Positions 16,134 to 24,542 of a DNA stretch of 42,780 nt are shown one piece after another. The DNA comes from Promethearchaeota archaeon. Its GTDB lineage: Archaea > Asgardarchaeota > Lokiarchaeia > Sigyniarchaeales > SOKP01. Where the stretch lies: the NCBI GenBank assembly GCA_019894855.1, contig JAGXNS010000009.1, positions 1-42,780 of the forward strand, in the 5' to 3' direction. The notes beneath the pieces were generated by a model. That model worked only from the letters and a program-made list of their open reading frames with translations. It was not told where the DNA came from and made no database searches. The position numbers were made by a program, and so were the translations under genes. Each line of letters opens with the position of its first letter. Within the stretch, counting starts at the first letter, position 1.

Positions 16134-16502
16134 TTATTTTAATTTAGAAGATACGAGATCTTCCATTTCAGTAGTCGTTGTTACTTTATCCATTTCTTCT
16201 TGTGAGATAAGTAACCTAAGAACTCCTTCTTCTAATAAATAAGCAGAAGGATATTTTGCGTCTTGAACGTCGTAGCTTTCTAAAAATTCGTCCTTATGAA
16301 GAAATTCCGTATCAACTTCTAAGGTGTTAATAAAAGATTTCCATTCTTTTTTCGCTCCGAAAGTTCCAAAGGTTGTTTGACATAAATTGCATTGATACGT
16401 GCTAGGTCTAAGAGCTTTATGCCAGAAATCTTTTACGGTGTTTAACAAACCTGAATCCGCATTATATATAAAAATTAATTTATTTTTTTTTTTTTCGCTC
16501 AT
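16134..16502 (-). CDS. Conserved hypothetical protein with CxxC motif, 122 aa
   Basis: 122 aa from the ATG at 16502, preceded by GGGTGAT; an in-frame ATG 6 codons upstream (16520) lacks such a site. It begins with a basic stretch and LIFIYNADSGLLN, followed by WHKALRPSTYQCNLCQTTFG with a CxxC at about residues 38-41, then a mixed alpha/beta stretch. The order strand - helix - CxxC recalls thioredoxin-like or DCC-type small proteins, and proteins of this pattern occur as uncharacterised families in bacteria. No signal peptide or membrane segment. It faces the yyaL-type gene across a hairpin. Function unknown; a thiol-redox or metal role is possible. Confidence 0.75.
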   Translation of the reverse strand: MSEKKKNKLIFIYNADSGLLNTVKDFWHKALRPSTYQCNLCQTTFGTFGAKKEWKSFINTLEVDTEFLHKDEFLESYDVQDAKYPSAYLLEEGVLRLLISQEEMDKVTTTTEMEDLVSSKLK

Positions 16503-16707
16503 ACAAATCACCCATGACAAGAAAAACTTATCTAAATATATAGAGCTTGATTTGAGATTTTAATCTACTGATTATTATCTATAAATATTATGAAATGTGA
16601 GAGAAATTAGATAAGTAATTATCAAAAAAAATTGTTAAATTATTAGTTAAATAATAATATACTATTTTAGAATCACTCGTTTAACTAAGCTTGCACCCCT
16701 CTCTTAA

Positions 16708-17085
16708 TTAAAATAATTTTGTAATTTCTTCCATTCTTTTTCGGTTTACTCCCATATCGCTATAGCCCATTCTTGCTCGAGAACGAAAATGGATAACTTT
16801 TTCTTTATCGTCAAAAAGAAATTCAACATCGTCAACAAACCTGAAAGTAGCTGTTCTAAATTCGACATGAATGTAGTTTTCTTCATTTGTTATGATTTTC
16901 GATCTTTTTAACGAGTTTACTATACCAATTATTTTAGCTTTAGCATCTTTTAAATCTCCAGAATAATTAATAGGTTCCATTTTCTGCTTTTCATCAATAG
17001 CTTGCGTAGAGACACAGTTTGGAGATTTAGGGCAAGGATATAATTTTCCGTTTACAAATCCAATTGGTTTTTTTGATTTTGCCAT
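16708..17085 (-). CDS. DUF1499 family protein
   Basis: 125 aa. The motif LYPCPKSPNCVSTQA near residues 16-30, a central strand pair ending in HVEFRTATFRFVDDVEFLFD, and the terminal FRSRARMGYSDMGVNRKRMEEI are the hallmarks of DUF1499. Family members are about 110-150 aa, often follow a signal peptide in bacteria, and have no established function. Here there is no signal sequence, so it should be cytoplasmic. It is alone, with the next gene on the same strand ending 187 bases upstream. The family call is firm, the role is not. Confidence 0.87.
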   Translation of the reverse strand: MAKSKKPIGFVNGKLYPCPKSPNCVSTQAIDEKQKMEPINYSGDLKDAKAKIIGIVNSLKRSKIITNEENYIHVEFRTATFRFVDDVEFLFDDKEKVIHFRSRARMGYSDMGVNRKRMEEITKLF

Positions 17086-17191
17086 AAGATTTTCATTATT
17101 TAACTCAATATATTTATTTGGGTTTTAATCTATAAGACACGAGAAAAATGAGTGCTAAGGAAGAGAAAATTAATTCTTCGCCTATTTCTAT

Positions 17192-18502
17192 TTAAACACT
17201 AATAATTTCTTTTACAAGTTCGACAATACGAGGTTTGTCGAAAACGGCTGTATTACCTGTTTTGTTAAATTTTACTATTTGATCGTGGTAGTGATCCTCA
17301 AATTGATTTAAAAAGTAAGCTAATCTCTCTTTTAAGCTTTGCGGAGCTGGCTTCGATAAAAATAACGCTATTTTTATATATTGTCCATATACGGCATGTA
17401 TATAAAACCCTTTGTAATTAATTTCATTCATTGAAGTAGTGCCTCCTATTTCTGAAACAAACGAGTCCATAGCTGACAAAAACCCAGATACCAATTCTTG
17501 TTCCATAGGCGTATCTTCACTGGAATGTGAAATCATATTTAACCCAGAGTCTTTGTCAATTACCATTAATGTTCTAAATGTATCTTTAAACAGAGGCTTT
17601 ACAATTACAGCGTGGTCTTCTAGAATTAATGTCTCCTTTGGAAAAAGTTCAAACATAACAAAATTTTTAGGGTTATACGATTCGGATTCTTTAAATTTAT
17701 ATTTCGATATTTTAGCCAATCGTGAAGGTGCCCTTATCGGTTCGTGTGGTAATTTTTGAATATAATCGTCTCTGACTGAAGTTTCGTGATTCTTCGATTT
17801 TTTACCTTTAAGAATTCCTAAAACTTTTTGATGAATTGGGTCTATTACATATAACCAAACATTTAAATTTTCCATATCACTCTTAAGTCGTTCATATCCA
17901 ATATTGCATACACCTCGAGGAGTTGTTACAAATACAGACCAAACTGCTACTTTTGAAGCTTCATTAACAAGGTAGAAAGTGTTCTTGTAGTTTTCTTCTG
18001 TCATCTCTGCTCCCGTTCTAACAAAAACAGCTTCTGTTCTCAAGAATGGTTTTTTCTTAATTAAGTATAAGTCTAACGAAAAATCTTTGATATCCACGGT
18101 ATTATACACAGAAATTCCATAGTCAGCACAATAATCAGCGAAAGCGTCTATTAATTCTTGCTTTGAAATGAAATCAAATCTTGTTAAATAATCGCTTAAA
18201 ATATCGTCATTTAAAATGAAATTTCCAATGTAATCTATTGGAGTCTTAAATTGTTTATGGAGAGTCGGACTTTTTTGGTATTGTTTATAGAAAAAAATAC
18301 TTATACAATCGAGAAGTTCCAGTTTTGATAATTTTTGATTTTCTGGGAAAGGAATAGTATGGCTCTCCATAAAAGCATAAATTTCTTTAAACCTACTTCT
18401 TACCATTAAACAATTCAGACATAAAATTCCTAATTTCCCTTCACTATCGCTTCTTATAATCTTTAAAATTTCCTCTGCGTCGGATAGATTTTCAGTGCTC
18501 AT
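17192..18502 (-). CDS. 436-aa protein with longin-like C-terminal domain
   Basis: 436 aa, soluble, no signal. Residues 1-130 are largely helical. Residues 135-260 form an alpha/beta region. Residues of about 305-430 begin with a strand LMVIDKDSGLNMISHS followed by an amphipathic helix (ELVSGFLSAMDSFVSEIGG), then paired strands and a helix. That order, strand - turn - helix with an SGFLSA motif, resembles longin/roadblock-type domains common in Asgard archaea, where they serve as platforms for small GTPases. The match is by pattern only. It is monocistronic, upstream (5') of the DUF1499 gene, and could be an effector or regulator of a GTPase such as the one at 38521-39072. The N-terminal two thirds are not recognised. 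Confidence 0.8.
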   Translation of the reverse strand: MSTENLSDAEEILKIIRSDSEGKLGILCLNCLMVRSRFKEIYAFMESHTIPFPENQKLSKLELLDCISIFFYKQYQKSPTLHKQFKTPIDYIGNFILNDDILSDYLTRFDFISKQELIDAFADYCADYGISVYNTVDIKDFSLDLYLIKKKPFLRTEAVFVRTGAEMTEENYKNTFYLVNEASKVAVWSVFVTTPRGVCNIGYERLKSDMENLNVWLYVIDPIHQKVLGILKGKKSKNHETSVRDDYIQKLPHEPIRAPSRLAKISKYKFKESESYNPKNFVMFELFPKETLILEDHAVIVKPLFKDTFRTLMVIDKDSGLNMISHSSEDTPMEQELVSGFLSAMDSFVSEIGGTTSMNEINYKGFYIHAVYGQYIKIALFLSKPAPQSLKERLAYFLNQFEDHYHDQIVKFNKTGNTAVFDKPRIVELVKEIISV

Positions 18503-18574
18503 TATTGATATTATTATATCAATAAGTTTAAAATACTTTCATAATATCTTAAAAAAAAAATTTAGGAGGAAAGC

Positions 18575-19204
18575 TTATTCTTGAAATAATTTATGCGCCT
18601 TTATCAACCTTAAAATAGCAGTCGTAAACACCAAGCCAGAAAAAATCCATAATAATATCAAACGCCAAGGAATTAAGATAATCATAGCTAAGAAAAAGAG
18701 AAAAGTCTCAGAACGCTCCATTAGCCCATTTTGATACGTAATAACTTTAGATGTGTTTTCTACACCGCTTCTTTTATTTATCCCCCCTACAATTAAAAAC
18801 ATAGAAATACAAAGAATAATAGCAGCTAAAGAAAACATTCCTGCCCATAATAAATTCTGAGAATCTGATGCAACAAGCGAAATTATTATTGCTATCTCAA
18901 CTAATCGATCGCAAAATATATCCAATATACCCCCAAAGCTAGTAGGACCTTCATATCTTGCTACTGAACCGTCTATGGTATCAATAACAAAAGAAATTGA
19001 AACAATACTTACCGAAGCTATCATCATAATTATTAAAAAATCTTCTAAGAGACTGCTAAGATATATTAAAAACGAGCCTACGAGACCAAAAATTAGCCCT
19101 ATGATTGTGAGTTGATTGGCAGAAACTTTACCGAGAAAAAATTTCCTCACAAATTTCTCATACATATCTTTAAATTTCGTCTTAGAAAGCCAGCTATCAA
19201 TCAT
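18575..19204 (-). CDS. CDP-alcohol phosphatidyltransferase
   Basis: 209 aa integral membrane enzyme with about five or six hydrophobic helices. The family signature D-G-x2-A-R-x7-G-x3-D-x3-D is complete: Asp75, Asp78-Gly79, Ala82-Arg83, Gly91, Asp95, Asp99. These residues bind CDP and Mg2+. It transfers a phospho-lipid moiety from a CDP-lipid (CDP-archaeol in archaea) to an alcohol such as inositol phosphate, glycerol phosphate or serine, making a polar lipid head group at the membrane. The acceptor cannot be read from the sequence, though inositol phosphate is common in archaea. No lipid gene neighbours it. Confidence 0.9.
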   Translation of the reverse strand: MIDSWLSKTKFKDMYEKFVRKFFLGKVSANQLTIIGLIFGLVGSFLIYLSSLLEDFLIIMMIASVSIVSISFVIDTIDGSVARYEGPTSFGGILDIFCDRLVEIAIIISLVASDSQNLLWAGMFSLAAIILCISMFLIVGGINKRSGVENTSKVITYQNGLMERSETFLFFLAMIILIPWRLILLWIFSGLVFTTAILRLIKAHKLFQE

Positions 19205-19460
19205 TGTGAGATTTGTAAGATTTACTAAAGCCTATTAATCTTAATGTGTTTGAATTTAAAAAAATTTATGAAAAACCTTTAACAAATCCTTTGGGGTAAT
19301 AGCAGATTGCTCCTTCATGTTTTTTAAATCGGTTCATCAAATGTTCAAGAGTCCATTCATAGTTTAACATTAAAAACTAATTATGCATCCTTACCTTGTT
19401 TTAATTAAGAACAAAAAAAAAACAAGAAAACGAAAAATAATAAAAAGGAGGTAAAAGCTA

Positions 19461-19559
19461 ATGGAAAAATCTGACATCAAAGCGTTAAAAGCTCAATCGA
19501 ACTACAATTCATTTGAACTTCAATACCTTAAGTTTGCTTGCGAGATAGGCAAGGAATAA
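19461..19559 (+). CDS. Micro-ORF, 32 aa, with consensus Shine-Dalgarno
   Basis: An ATG at 19461 lies 8 bases after a perfect AAGGAGGT (19445-19452) and opens a 32-codon frame ending in TAA. The peptide starts MEKSDIKALKAQSN and ends CEIGKE: charged, probably helical, one Cys, no membrane segment. It is followed at once by poly-T runs that could end the transcript, so it looks like a complete small gene. No family is recognised. It could be a small regulatory or structural protein, or a leader peptide. Confidence 0.5.
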   Translation: MEKSDIKALKAQSNYNSFELQYLKFACEIGKE

Positions 19560-19563
19560 ATTC

Positions 19564-19580
19564 TTTTTTTTAATTTTTTT
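19564..19580 (+). terminator. Poly-T terminator after the first micro-ORF
   Basis: An 8-T and a 7-T run separated by AA directly follow the stop at 19559. Archaeal RNA polymerase terminates at such T-rich stretches without a hairpin. Confidence 0.4.
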
Positions 19581-19624
19581 AATTTAAAAGCACCAAAAAA
19601 ACTCAATAAAAGAGGTTAATAAAA

Positions 19625-19696
19625 ATGGACAAGTATGAAAAAAGAACAATCATAATAAAAACACCTGACGCTTATCTTGAGCGTATAGATTTCTAA
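19625..19696 (+). CDS. Micro-ORF, 23 aa, with Shine-Dalgarno
   Basis: An ATG at 19625 lies 8 bases after GAGGT (19612-19616) and opens a 23-codon frame ending in TAA at 19694-19696. The peptide begins MDKYEKRTIIIKTPDAY and ends in IDF. It is basic at the N-terminus with a short hydrophobic strand. It is shorter than the first micro-ORF and shares no sequence with it beyond the M-(E/D)-K start. Tandem placement and correct spacing support translation, but the short length makes this tentative. Confidence 0.35.
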   Translation: MDKYEKRTIIIKTPDAYLERIDF

Positions 19697-19831
19697 TTAC
19701 GATCTCTTTCTTAAATTTAGCTTAAAACAGTATTGTTTCTAGTATTTCATTTTAAACCTTAGTTTTAACTTCACACAATCATCATTTCTGAGGATGAAAA
19801 TCGATTATATGCAATTTTTACACAAATATTC

Positions 19832-19839
19832 TTATATAT
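19832..19839 (+). promoter_or_regulatory. TATA box for the GNAT gene, giving a leaderless mRNA
   Basis: TTATATAT centred about 27 bases before the ATG at 19863. With no Shine-Dalgarno in front of that ATG, transcription probably begins at the start codon. Confidence 0.5.
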
Positions 19840-19862
19840 GGTAACAAATCTAATTAATCATT

Positions 19863-20468
19863 ATGTCATTAATTAGCGATTTCTATAAATTAAAAAAAGA
19901 AGATATTAAGAAAGCAGTAAAAGTATTCGTGAATGCATATTCTGATGATCCAATGTTTGAAAAATTTATTACAGAAGAAGACAAGAGGCGTGTACAGTTT
20001 GAGATTATGCTTAGATTTTGTGTGAAATACGGTAATGTTTTCTCGACATCTGATAATTTCGAAGGAGTAATGGCAATTGTATCACATGATAAAGGCGATA
20101 TGACAGGATGGAGAGTTTTTCGAAGTGGTGGTTTTTTTCTTGGTTTGAAATTATTAAGCTTACAAAAGATTATGGGGCAAAGCGCTAAAGCATTAGAAGA
20201 AGCGAAGAAAGATCTTGATATAGGTCCATATATATTTCTATTTATAATGGCTGTTTCAAAAGAATTTCAAGGAAAAGGTTTTGGAGGAAAATTTTTAAGA
20301 GCAATTATAGAAAAATCTGAAACAGAAAGAAAACCTATTTATTTGGAAACTCAAAACGAAAAGAACGTTTCACTCTATGAAAAGTTTGGATTTCATGTTG
20401 TTAAAAAAATAAATATGCCAGATCCAGTGAATTTACCAATGTGGTTAATGGTTCGAGATGCGAAATAA
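19863..20468 (+). CDS. GNAT-family N-acetyltransferase
   Basis: 201 aa. The acetyl-CoA-binding motif A is clear: the strand LFIMAVSKEFQ leads into Q136-G-K-G-F-G141 and helix KFLRAIIEKS, followed by motif B with YLETQNEKNVSLYEKFGF. The protein is cytoplasmic and single-domain. It transfers an acetyl group to an amine whose nature cannot be predicted; the DDPMFEKFI and MWLMVRD segments recall the acetyltransferase group of small-molecule resistance proteins and of fungal/bacterial proteins with the same pattern. It appears leaderless (TATA at 19832) and is convergent with the HAD gene. Confidence 0.88.
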   Translation: MSLISDFYKLKKEDIKKAVKVFVNAYSDDPMFEKFITEEDKRRVQFEIMLRFCVKYGNVFSTSDNFEGVMAIVSHDKGDMTGWRVFRSGGFFLGLKLLSLQKIMGQSAKALEEAKKDLDIGPYIFLFIMAVSKEFQGKGFGGKFLRAIIEKSETERKPIYLETQNEKNVSLYEKFGFHVVKKINMPDPVNLPMWLMVRDAK

Positions 20469-20480
20469 ATATAAAAAAAA

Positions 20481-21098
20481 TTAATTAATAATCTGAGGAA
20501 GTACATCTAGTTTTTTCAATTCTTCTCTTAAATCAGTTTCAGGGCGATTCCATATGGTTTTCATACCGAGTTTTTTTGCTGGCTTCAGGAAAAACAAGAT
20601 ATCATCGATAAAAAGGCTTTCTTCAGGAATTAAATTATACCGTTTTAGGAGAAGTTCGTAAATCGCTTTTTCCGGTTTAATTACATTTTCAACTCCAGAA
20701 ATTATCTGACCGTCAAATAGAGAAAGGAAACTATACTTAGAACTAATGTAACTAAACGCTTCTTTAATATAATTGGACAAAATATACGATCTGTAACCTA
20801 ATTCGTTTAATTCTTCTAAAATTTTTATATTTTCTTCAATTGGGGTTAGCATATCCATCCATTGATCAAAGAACAGCTCAATAAAATCTTTTTCTTGAGG
20901 ATATTTAGATAAAAAAATAGTTCTGGCATTTTCCAAGGAGTTTGTTCCCCGATCTAGCTCTAACCATATCTTGCTCCCAGTGACTTTAGAAACAAATTGG
21001 TCGATATATTCTTTATCATTTGTAAATCTTAACAAGAATTCGTAAGGTTTGAACTTTATTAAGACATTTCCTAAATCAAAAATTATGTTTTTTATCAT
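20481..21098 (-). CDS. HAD-superfamily hydrolase (subfamily IA, DxGN type)
   Basis: 205 aa with all four HAD motifs. Motif I is IIFDLGNVL, with the nucleophile Asp8 and Gly in place of the usual second Asp, as in the YihX-like DLGNVL subgroup. Motif II is ILSNY, motif III the Lys in IKPEKAIYELLL, and motif IV FIDD. A helical cap (about residues 15-90) sits between motifs I and II. Such enzymes hydrolyse small phosphorylated metabolites (for example glucose 1-phosphate); the substrate here is unknown. The gene stands alone, ending 12 bases from the convergent acetyltransferase. Confidence 0.88.
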   Translation of the reverse strand: MIKNIIFDLGNVLIKFKPYEFLLRFTNDKEYIDQFVSKVTGSKIWLELDRGTNSLENARTIFLSKYPQEKDFIELFFDQWMDMLTPIEENIKILEELNELGYRSYILSNYIKEAFSYISSKYSFLSLFDGQIISGVENVIKPEKAIYELLLKRYNLIPEESLFIDDILFFLKPAKKLGMKTIWNRPETDLREELKKLDVLPQIIN

Positions 21099-21152
21099 GC
21101 TGTAAATTATAATAACAAAAGAAGAAATAAAAGAATTGTAATTTTATCTTGA

Positions 21153-21992
21153 CTAATATTCGTTTGGCATTTTTTTGAGTTCTGCTAGTGAAAAAACAGG
21201 CCCATCGATGCAGACAAATTTCTCACCGATATTGCATCTTCCACATTTCCCGATTCCACATTTCATTCGCATTTCTAATGAATTAAGGATCTGCTCGTCT
21301 TTCCAACCGATCTTAACTAACTCATCTACGGCAGTTCTTATCATAATAGGTGGTCCGCAAATAATTGCTACTGCATTATCTGGAGAAGGAGCAACTTCCT
21401 TGACTATGGCAGCTACAAAACCTACTTTTCGTGTCCAGCCTTCTTCTTCGCGATCTATGGTCAAAACTACCTTAATATCGTCTCGTTTTTCCCATTCTTC
21501 AAGAACATCTCGATAGAGAACTTCGCCTGAATCTCGATTTCCATAAATTACCGTTATATCACCGTAATCTTTTCTGTGTTTGTCATCTAACACATATAAG
21601 ACAAGTGATCTTAGCGTGGAAAACGCAAATCCCCCTCCAATTACGACAATATTCTGCCCTTTTAGCTCTTTCATCGGCCAACCGTTTCCCAACGGACCTC
21701 TCACACCAATAGTATCTCCAATATCACTGTTGTGAAAGGAAGAAGTCACGGTTCCCATTTTTTTTATCGTGAATTTGATCGTACCCTCTTCAGTGGGCGA
21801 AGAGGCAATACCAATAGGACATTCTCCTTTACCAATAATACTAATTTCTGCAAATTGACCAGGAATATAATCGAAAGCTTTATATTCTTCATCCTTTTGA
21901 AATTCTAACTCGAGAGTTTTTATATCTCGTACTTCATTTTCCGAAATTATAGATTTTACTTTCGTCAACATTGGAATATACGGATTAGGCAC
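21153..21992 (-). CDS. flxA: FlxA-like FAD/NAD(P)-binding oxidoreductase subunit
   Basis: 279 aa in the ferredoxin-NADP reductase-like family of sulfhydrogenase gamma and anaerobic sulfite reductase B subunits. Residues 1-105 bind FAD (PGQFAEI, RGPLGNGWP), residues 110-235 bind NAD(P)H (VVIGGGFAFSTLRS, CGPPIM at 212-217), and Cys245/250/253/261 at the C-terminus bind a [2Fe-2S] cluster. It should take electrons from NAD(P)H into the Flx-Hdr complex. The first codon is GTG at 21992 with GGTGAG upstream, and it overlaps the flxB stop by 8 bases. It is the last gene of the operon. HydG of archaeal sulfhydrogenases is the nearest alternative name, but no hydrogenase gene is in this locus. Confidence 0.87.
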   Translation of the reverse strand: MPNPYIPMLTKVKSIISENEVRDIKTLELEFQKDEEYKAFDYIPGQFAEISIIGKGECPIGIASSPTEEGTIKFTIKKMGTVTSSFHNSDIGDTIGVRGPLGNGWPMKELKGQNIVVIGGGFAFSTLRSLVLYVLDDKHRKDYGDITVIYGNRDSGEVLYRDVLEEWEKRDDIKVVLTIDREEEGWTRKVGFVAAIVKEVAPSPDNAVAIICGPPIMIRTAVDELVKIGWKDEQILNSLEMRMKCGIGKCGRCNIGEKFVCIDGPVFSLAELKKMPNEY

Positions 21993-23043
21993 TTACTTTC
22001 TCACCACTTTTTTCTTGAATTTCCAGTATTTTATCAATTATTAATCTGAGCTCGTTATTAACGGGACAGGCAGTAATACATCTCCCGCACCCCACACACC
22101 CTAAACAATCGTAGTTCGAGGGATAATAGCTAAACTTGTGCATTATTCGATTTCTACACCTTTGTATTTTAGCTGGGCGAGGGTTATGACCGCTCGTTTC
22201 GAGCGTATAAAGACACGACTGACATGTGTCCCAAATCCTAATTCGTCTACCCCGGTTATTGTATTCGTCGTTTTCGTCAATAACATCAAAACATGTACAA
22301 GTAGGGCATAGAAAAGTGCACGAACTGCATCCGATACAGCTTTCGCTAATTTCTTGCCAGACGGGATGTTCGAAGTTTTCGTCTAATACTTTTGTGACTA
22401 AATCAAAATTAAATTTAGTTGTAATCGATTCTTCCGCTTGGTTTGCTAAATCTTTAGATTTTTCTATATCTGCTTTTTTAGCGTCAGTAAGCCAAGATAA
22501 CTTCTTCAAGAGGTTCTCTCCTTTTTCGCTTATGGCCTCAACTAAATAAGTATCTCCTAAATCTGAAAGAAATACATCTGTACTCTCTTTTTGGAAGGGA
22601 TGACCGCCTACAGACGTACAGAAGCACGATTGCCTTGGGCTATTACAACCAATACCGATTATGGTCGCGTTTTCTCGTTTTTTAAGAAAAATATCGTCCT
22701 GAAAGTCGCCAGATGCGAAAAAATCTTCTAAAAGCTTAAAACTGTAAGCATCGCAAGGTCTAACCCCAAAAATTAGGAGTTTATCATCGAGATCTTTTCT
22801 CTCTTCAATAATTACTTCCTTCCCTTCGTATCTATACTCAAAAATAGTTTCTTTTTGAGGAAATAGCACGTCTTTTGGAGGAACCTTTGAATTCAAGTAG
22901 TCTAATTCGATTTCTTCCGCATTTGAAATCTTTTTGAATGCAATATTACCTTTTACTTTAGTAGGAGCGTAAAATTTGTATTCTTTTTCTAGCTCGCTAT
23001 AGAGTTTACCAAAGTCATCTTTTTTCAATAATTTTTCGGCCAT
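21985..23043 (-). CDS. flxB: FlxB-like iron-sulfur subunit (sulfhydrogenase beta/AsrA family)
   Basis: 352 aa. Residues 1-230 form the AsrA/HydB-type domain, with conserved FGVRPCDAYSF (about 92-103) and GIGCNSPRQSCFC around 130-142. Two [4Fe-4S] motifs follow: Cys236/239/242/246 and Cys316/319/322/326. Extra cysteines at 274/277 and 296 may bind another cluster. In the FlxABCD scheme this subunit carries electrons between FlxA and the rest of the complex. The ATG at 23043 follows flxC by 16 bases. Homologues also serve in sulfhydrogenases and anaerobic sulfite reductase, but the HdrABC-MvhD context points to Flx. Confidence 0.87.
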   Translation of the reverse strand: MAEKLLKKDDFGKLYSELEKEYKFYAPTKVKGNIAFKKISNAEEIELDYLNSKVPPKDVLFPQKETIFEYRYEGKEVIIEERKDLDDKLLIFGVRPCDAYSFKLLEDFFASGDFQDDIFLKKRENATIIGIGCNSPRQSCFCTSVGGHPFQKESTDVFLSDLGDTYLVEAISEKGENLLKKLSWLTDAKKADIEKSKDLANQAEESITTKFNFDLVTKVLDENFEHPVWQEISESCIGCSSCTFLCPTCTCFDVIDENDEYNNRGRRIRIWDTCQSCLYTLETSGHNPRPAKIQRCRNRIMHKFSYYPSNYDCLGCVGCGRCITACPVNNELRLIIDKILEIQEKSGEKVSA

Positions 23044-23059
23044 ATCTTAACCACTTCTC

Positions 23060-24091
23060 TTAATCCTCTTCTAACATAAATTCTTGGGCATCTTCCATCT
23101 TGAAATCTACCATGGGTGGTAGTACATCTGGATCGAGGCCTGAAGTGAAATCAAATCGTTCTTTAACGATCTTTTCTAATTTTCTATTAATTTTATTTAA
23201 ATCAATGCCCATTGGGCAAACAAGTGAGCACGCACCGCATGCAACGCATCTTCCTGCCATGTGCATTGCTCGAATCAAGTGATAGACGAATACATCCGGT
23301 AAATCGGTTGTCTTCCCGAACCAAACCGGCTTATTTTGATCAACAAAACAAAGATTACAATAGCACATAGGACAGGCTTCACGACAAGCGTAGCACCTGG
23401 TACACACGCTTAACTCTTCTGTGATCTGGTTCCATTTTTCTTCGGGAGTTAACGCTTCAAACTCGGCAATGTCGCTAAAATCGTCTACGATGTTCGAGTA
23501 TTCTTCGCATTCGCCAACACATAAGTCAGGAGCTTTAGAAACGAGAGGTGGCTTTCGTATTTTACATGTCTTGCATAAATCGTTCATGTATTCGTCGTAG
23601 GGAAATTCTTTTTCAAAATCTTTTCCTTTCACGATTATATTATTACCCAACACGGAGACCTCAAGAATTTCTTTTTCTCCAATATCCATCTCAATCCGTT
23701 GCCTATTAACAACTCCATTGCATGGAATTCCTATAATTTTAATCTCGTCTAATTTAATCTTATTTTCTGACGCTAAGTGAATTAATGCTCTTCCTACACA
23801 GCCCTTAGAGACAACTCCTACTATTAAATTACCTTTTTCAGAGTCTACAAATTTAGGCACTCGAGGTACTAAATACTTAGCCAAATTTACGTAGCATAAA
23901 TTGTTCCAGATCAACTTATCGACATCTTCTTCGCTGTCGATTATGATTGGTTGGGAGAGCATGGGTAAAGTACCTTCCATATAGCCAATAATCACATCGA
24001 CCTTATTCTCTTTAAGTAGTCCTTTAGCAATTTCTCTTAGATTAGTTTCAATACCCTTATTTTCTGTCTCAAGTCCCATACTCTTCACCAT
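23060..24091 (-). CDS. flxC: FlxC-like iron-sulfur protein with FrhB/FdhB-like N-terminus
   Basis: 343 aa. The N-terminal ~225 residues look like the F420-reducing hydrogenase/formate dehydrogenase beta type of domain, with cysteines at 66, 98, 124, 173, 176, 191 and 195. Two ferredoxin motifs follow: Cys230/233/236/240 and Cys282/285/288/292. This is the arrangement of FlxC, which links HdrA/MvhD to the flavin subunits. The start overlaps the upstream mvhD stop by 7 bases. An F420 site cannot be excluded, in which case F420H2 rather than NAD(P)H might also feed the complex. Residues 241-250 carry three further cysteines. Confidence 0.8.
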   Translation of the reverse strand: MVKSMGLETENKGIETNLREIAKGLLKENKVDVIIGYMEGTLPMLSQPIIIDSEEDVDKLIWNNLCYVNLAKYLVPRVPKFVDSEKGNLIVGVVSKGCVGRALIHLASENKIKLDEIKIIGIPCNGVVNRQRIEMDIGEKEILEVSVLGNNIIVKGKDFEKEFPYDEYMNDLCKTCKIRKPPLVSKAPDLCVGECEEYSNIVDDFSDIAEFEALTPEEKWNQITEELSVCTRCYACREACPMCYCNLCFVDQNKPVWFGKTTDLPDVFVYHLIRAMHMAGRCVACGACSLVCPMGIDLNKINRKLEKIVKERFDFTSGLDPDVLPPMVDFKMEDAQEFMLEED

Positions 24092-24540
24092 TTCTTTTCA
24101 AATTTTTTGTTTGGACCCAATTTTTTTACGATTTCAGTTGCTTTTCGAACTAACACGGCAAAACGCTCGCCTTCTGCGGCAGAAGCCCACATAAAGTTAA
24201 CTCTACCGGGTTCGATGCCAAAGAATTCTAGAAGTTCTTTTAATATCGCAAATCTTCTTCGGGCAACCAAATTTCCACTAATGTAATGGCAATCGCCAGG
24301 GTGACATCCAGAAATAAGAACCCCGTCCCAACCATCAGTTAAACTTTTTATAATAAAATAAGCATTAATCCTTCCAGAGCACGGGACCCTTACAATTCTA
24401 ATGTTTGGTGGGTATTGGATTCGACTTACGCCCGCTAAATCTGCTCCGGCGTAGGAACACCAATTACACAGAAAAGCGATAATTTTTGGTTCCCATTCTT
24501 TATTTTCAGACTGTTTTGTTTCTACAATTGGTTCTGTCAT
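24085..24540 (-). CDS. mvhD: MvhD/FlxD-type iron-sulfur electron-transfer subunit
   Basis: 151 aa, the family length. Motifs CNWCSYAGADLAG near residue 25, RVPCSGR near residue 53 and GCHPGDCHY near residue 79 ligate the [2Fe-2S] cluster of MvhD, which in the Mvh-Hdr complex passes electrons to the flavin of HdrA. Cysteine, not selenocysteine, occupies all sites. The ATG at 24540 follows hdrA directly (2-base gap) with GAGGGT as ribosome binding site, and it overlaps flxC by 7 bases. In the bacterial Flx operon the same gene is flxD. Confidence 0.93.
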   Translation of the reverse strand: MTEPIVETKQSENKEWEPKIIAFLCNWCSYAGADLAGVSRIQYPPNIRIVRVPCSGRINAYFIIKSLTDGWDGVLISGCHPGDCHYISGNLVARRRFAILKELLEFFGIEPGRVNFMWASAAEGERFAVLVRKATEIVKKLGPNKKFEKKW

Positions 24541-24542
24541 TA

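Larger units (their letters stand above)
19205..19862. other. 658-base region with two micro-ORFs, poly-T terminator and a promoter
   Basis: This is the largest stretch without a sizeable gene. 19205-19440 is AT-rich with no supported gene. 19461-19559 and 19625-19696 hold two short ORFs each with a good Shine-Dalgarno, separated by two poly-T runs (19564-19580). 19697-19831 shows nothing further, and a TATA box for the acetyltransferase gene follows at 19832. Confidence 0.5.

Noticed and set aside
19197-19370. Minus-strand ORF of about 57 codons overlapping the CDP-alcohol transferase start
   Set aside because: The only start has no ribosome binding site at proper distance, the second half is Ser/Asn-rich filler and there is no motif; kept out of the gene list although a small protein cannot be ruled out.
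21153-24091. Archaeal sulfhydrogenase (HydBG with hydrogenase subunits)
   Set aside because: Beta- and gamma-like subunits are present, but no [NiFe] large or small subunit gene is in the locus; hdrABC and mvhD point to Flx-Hdr instead.
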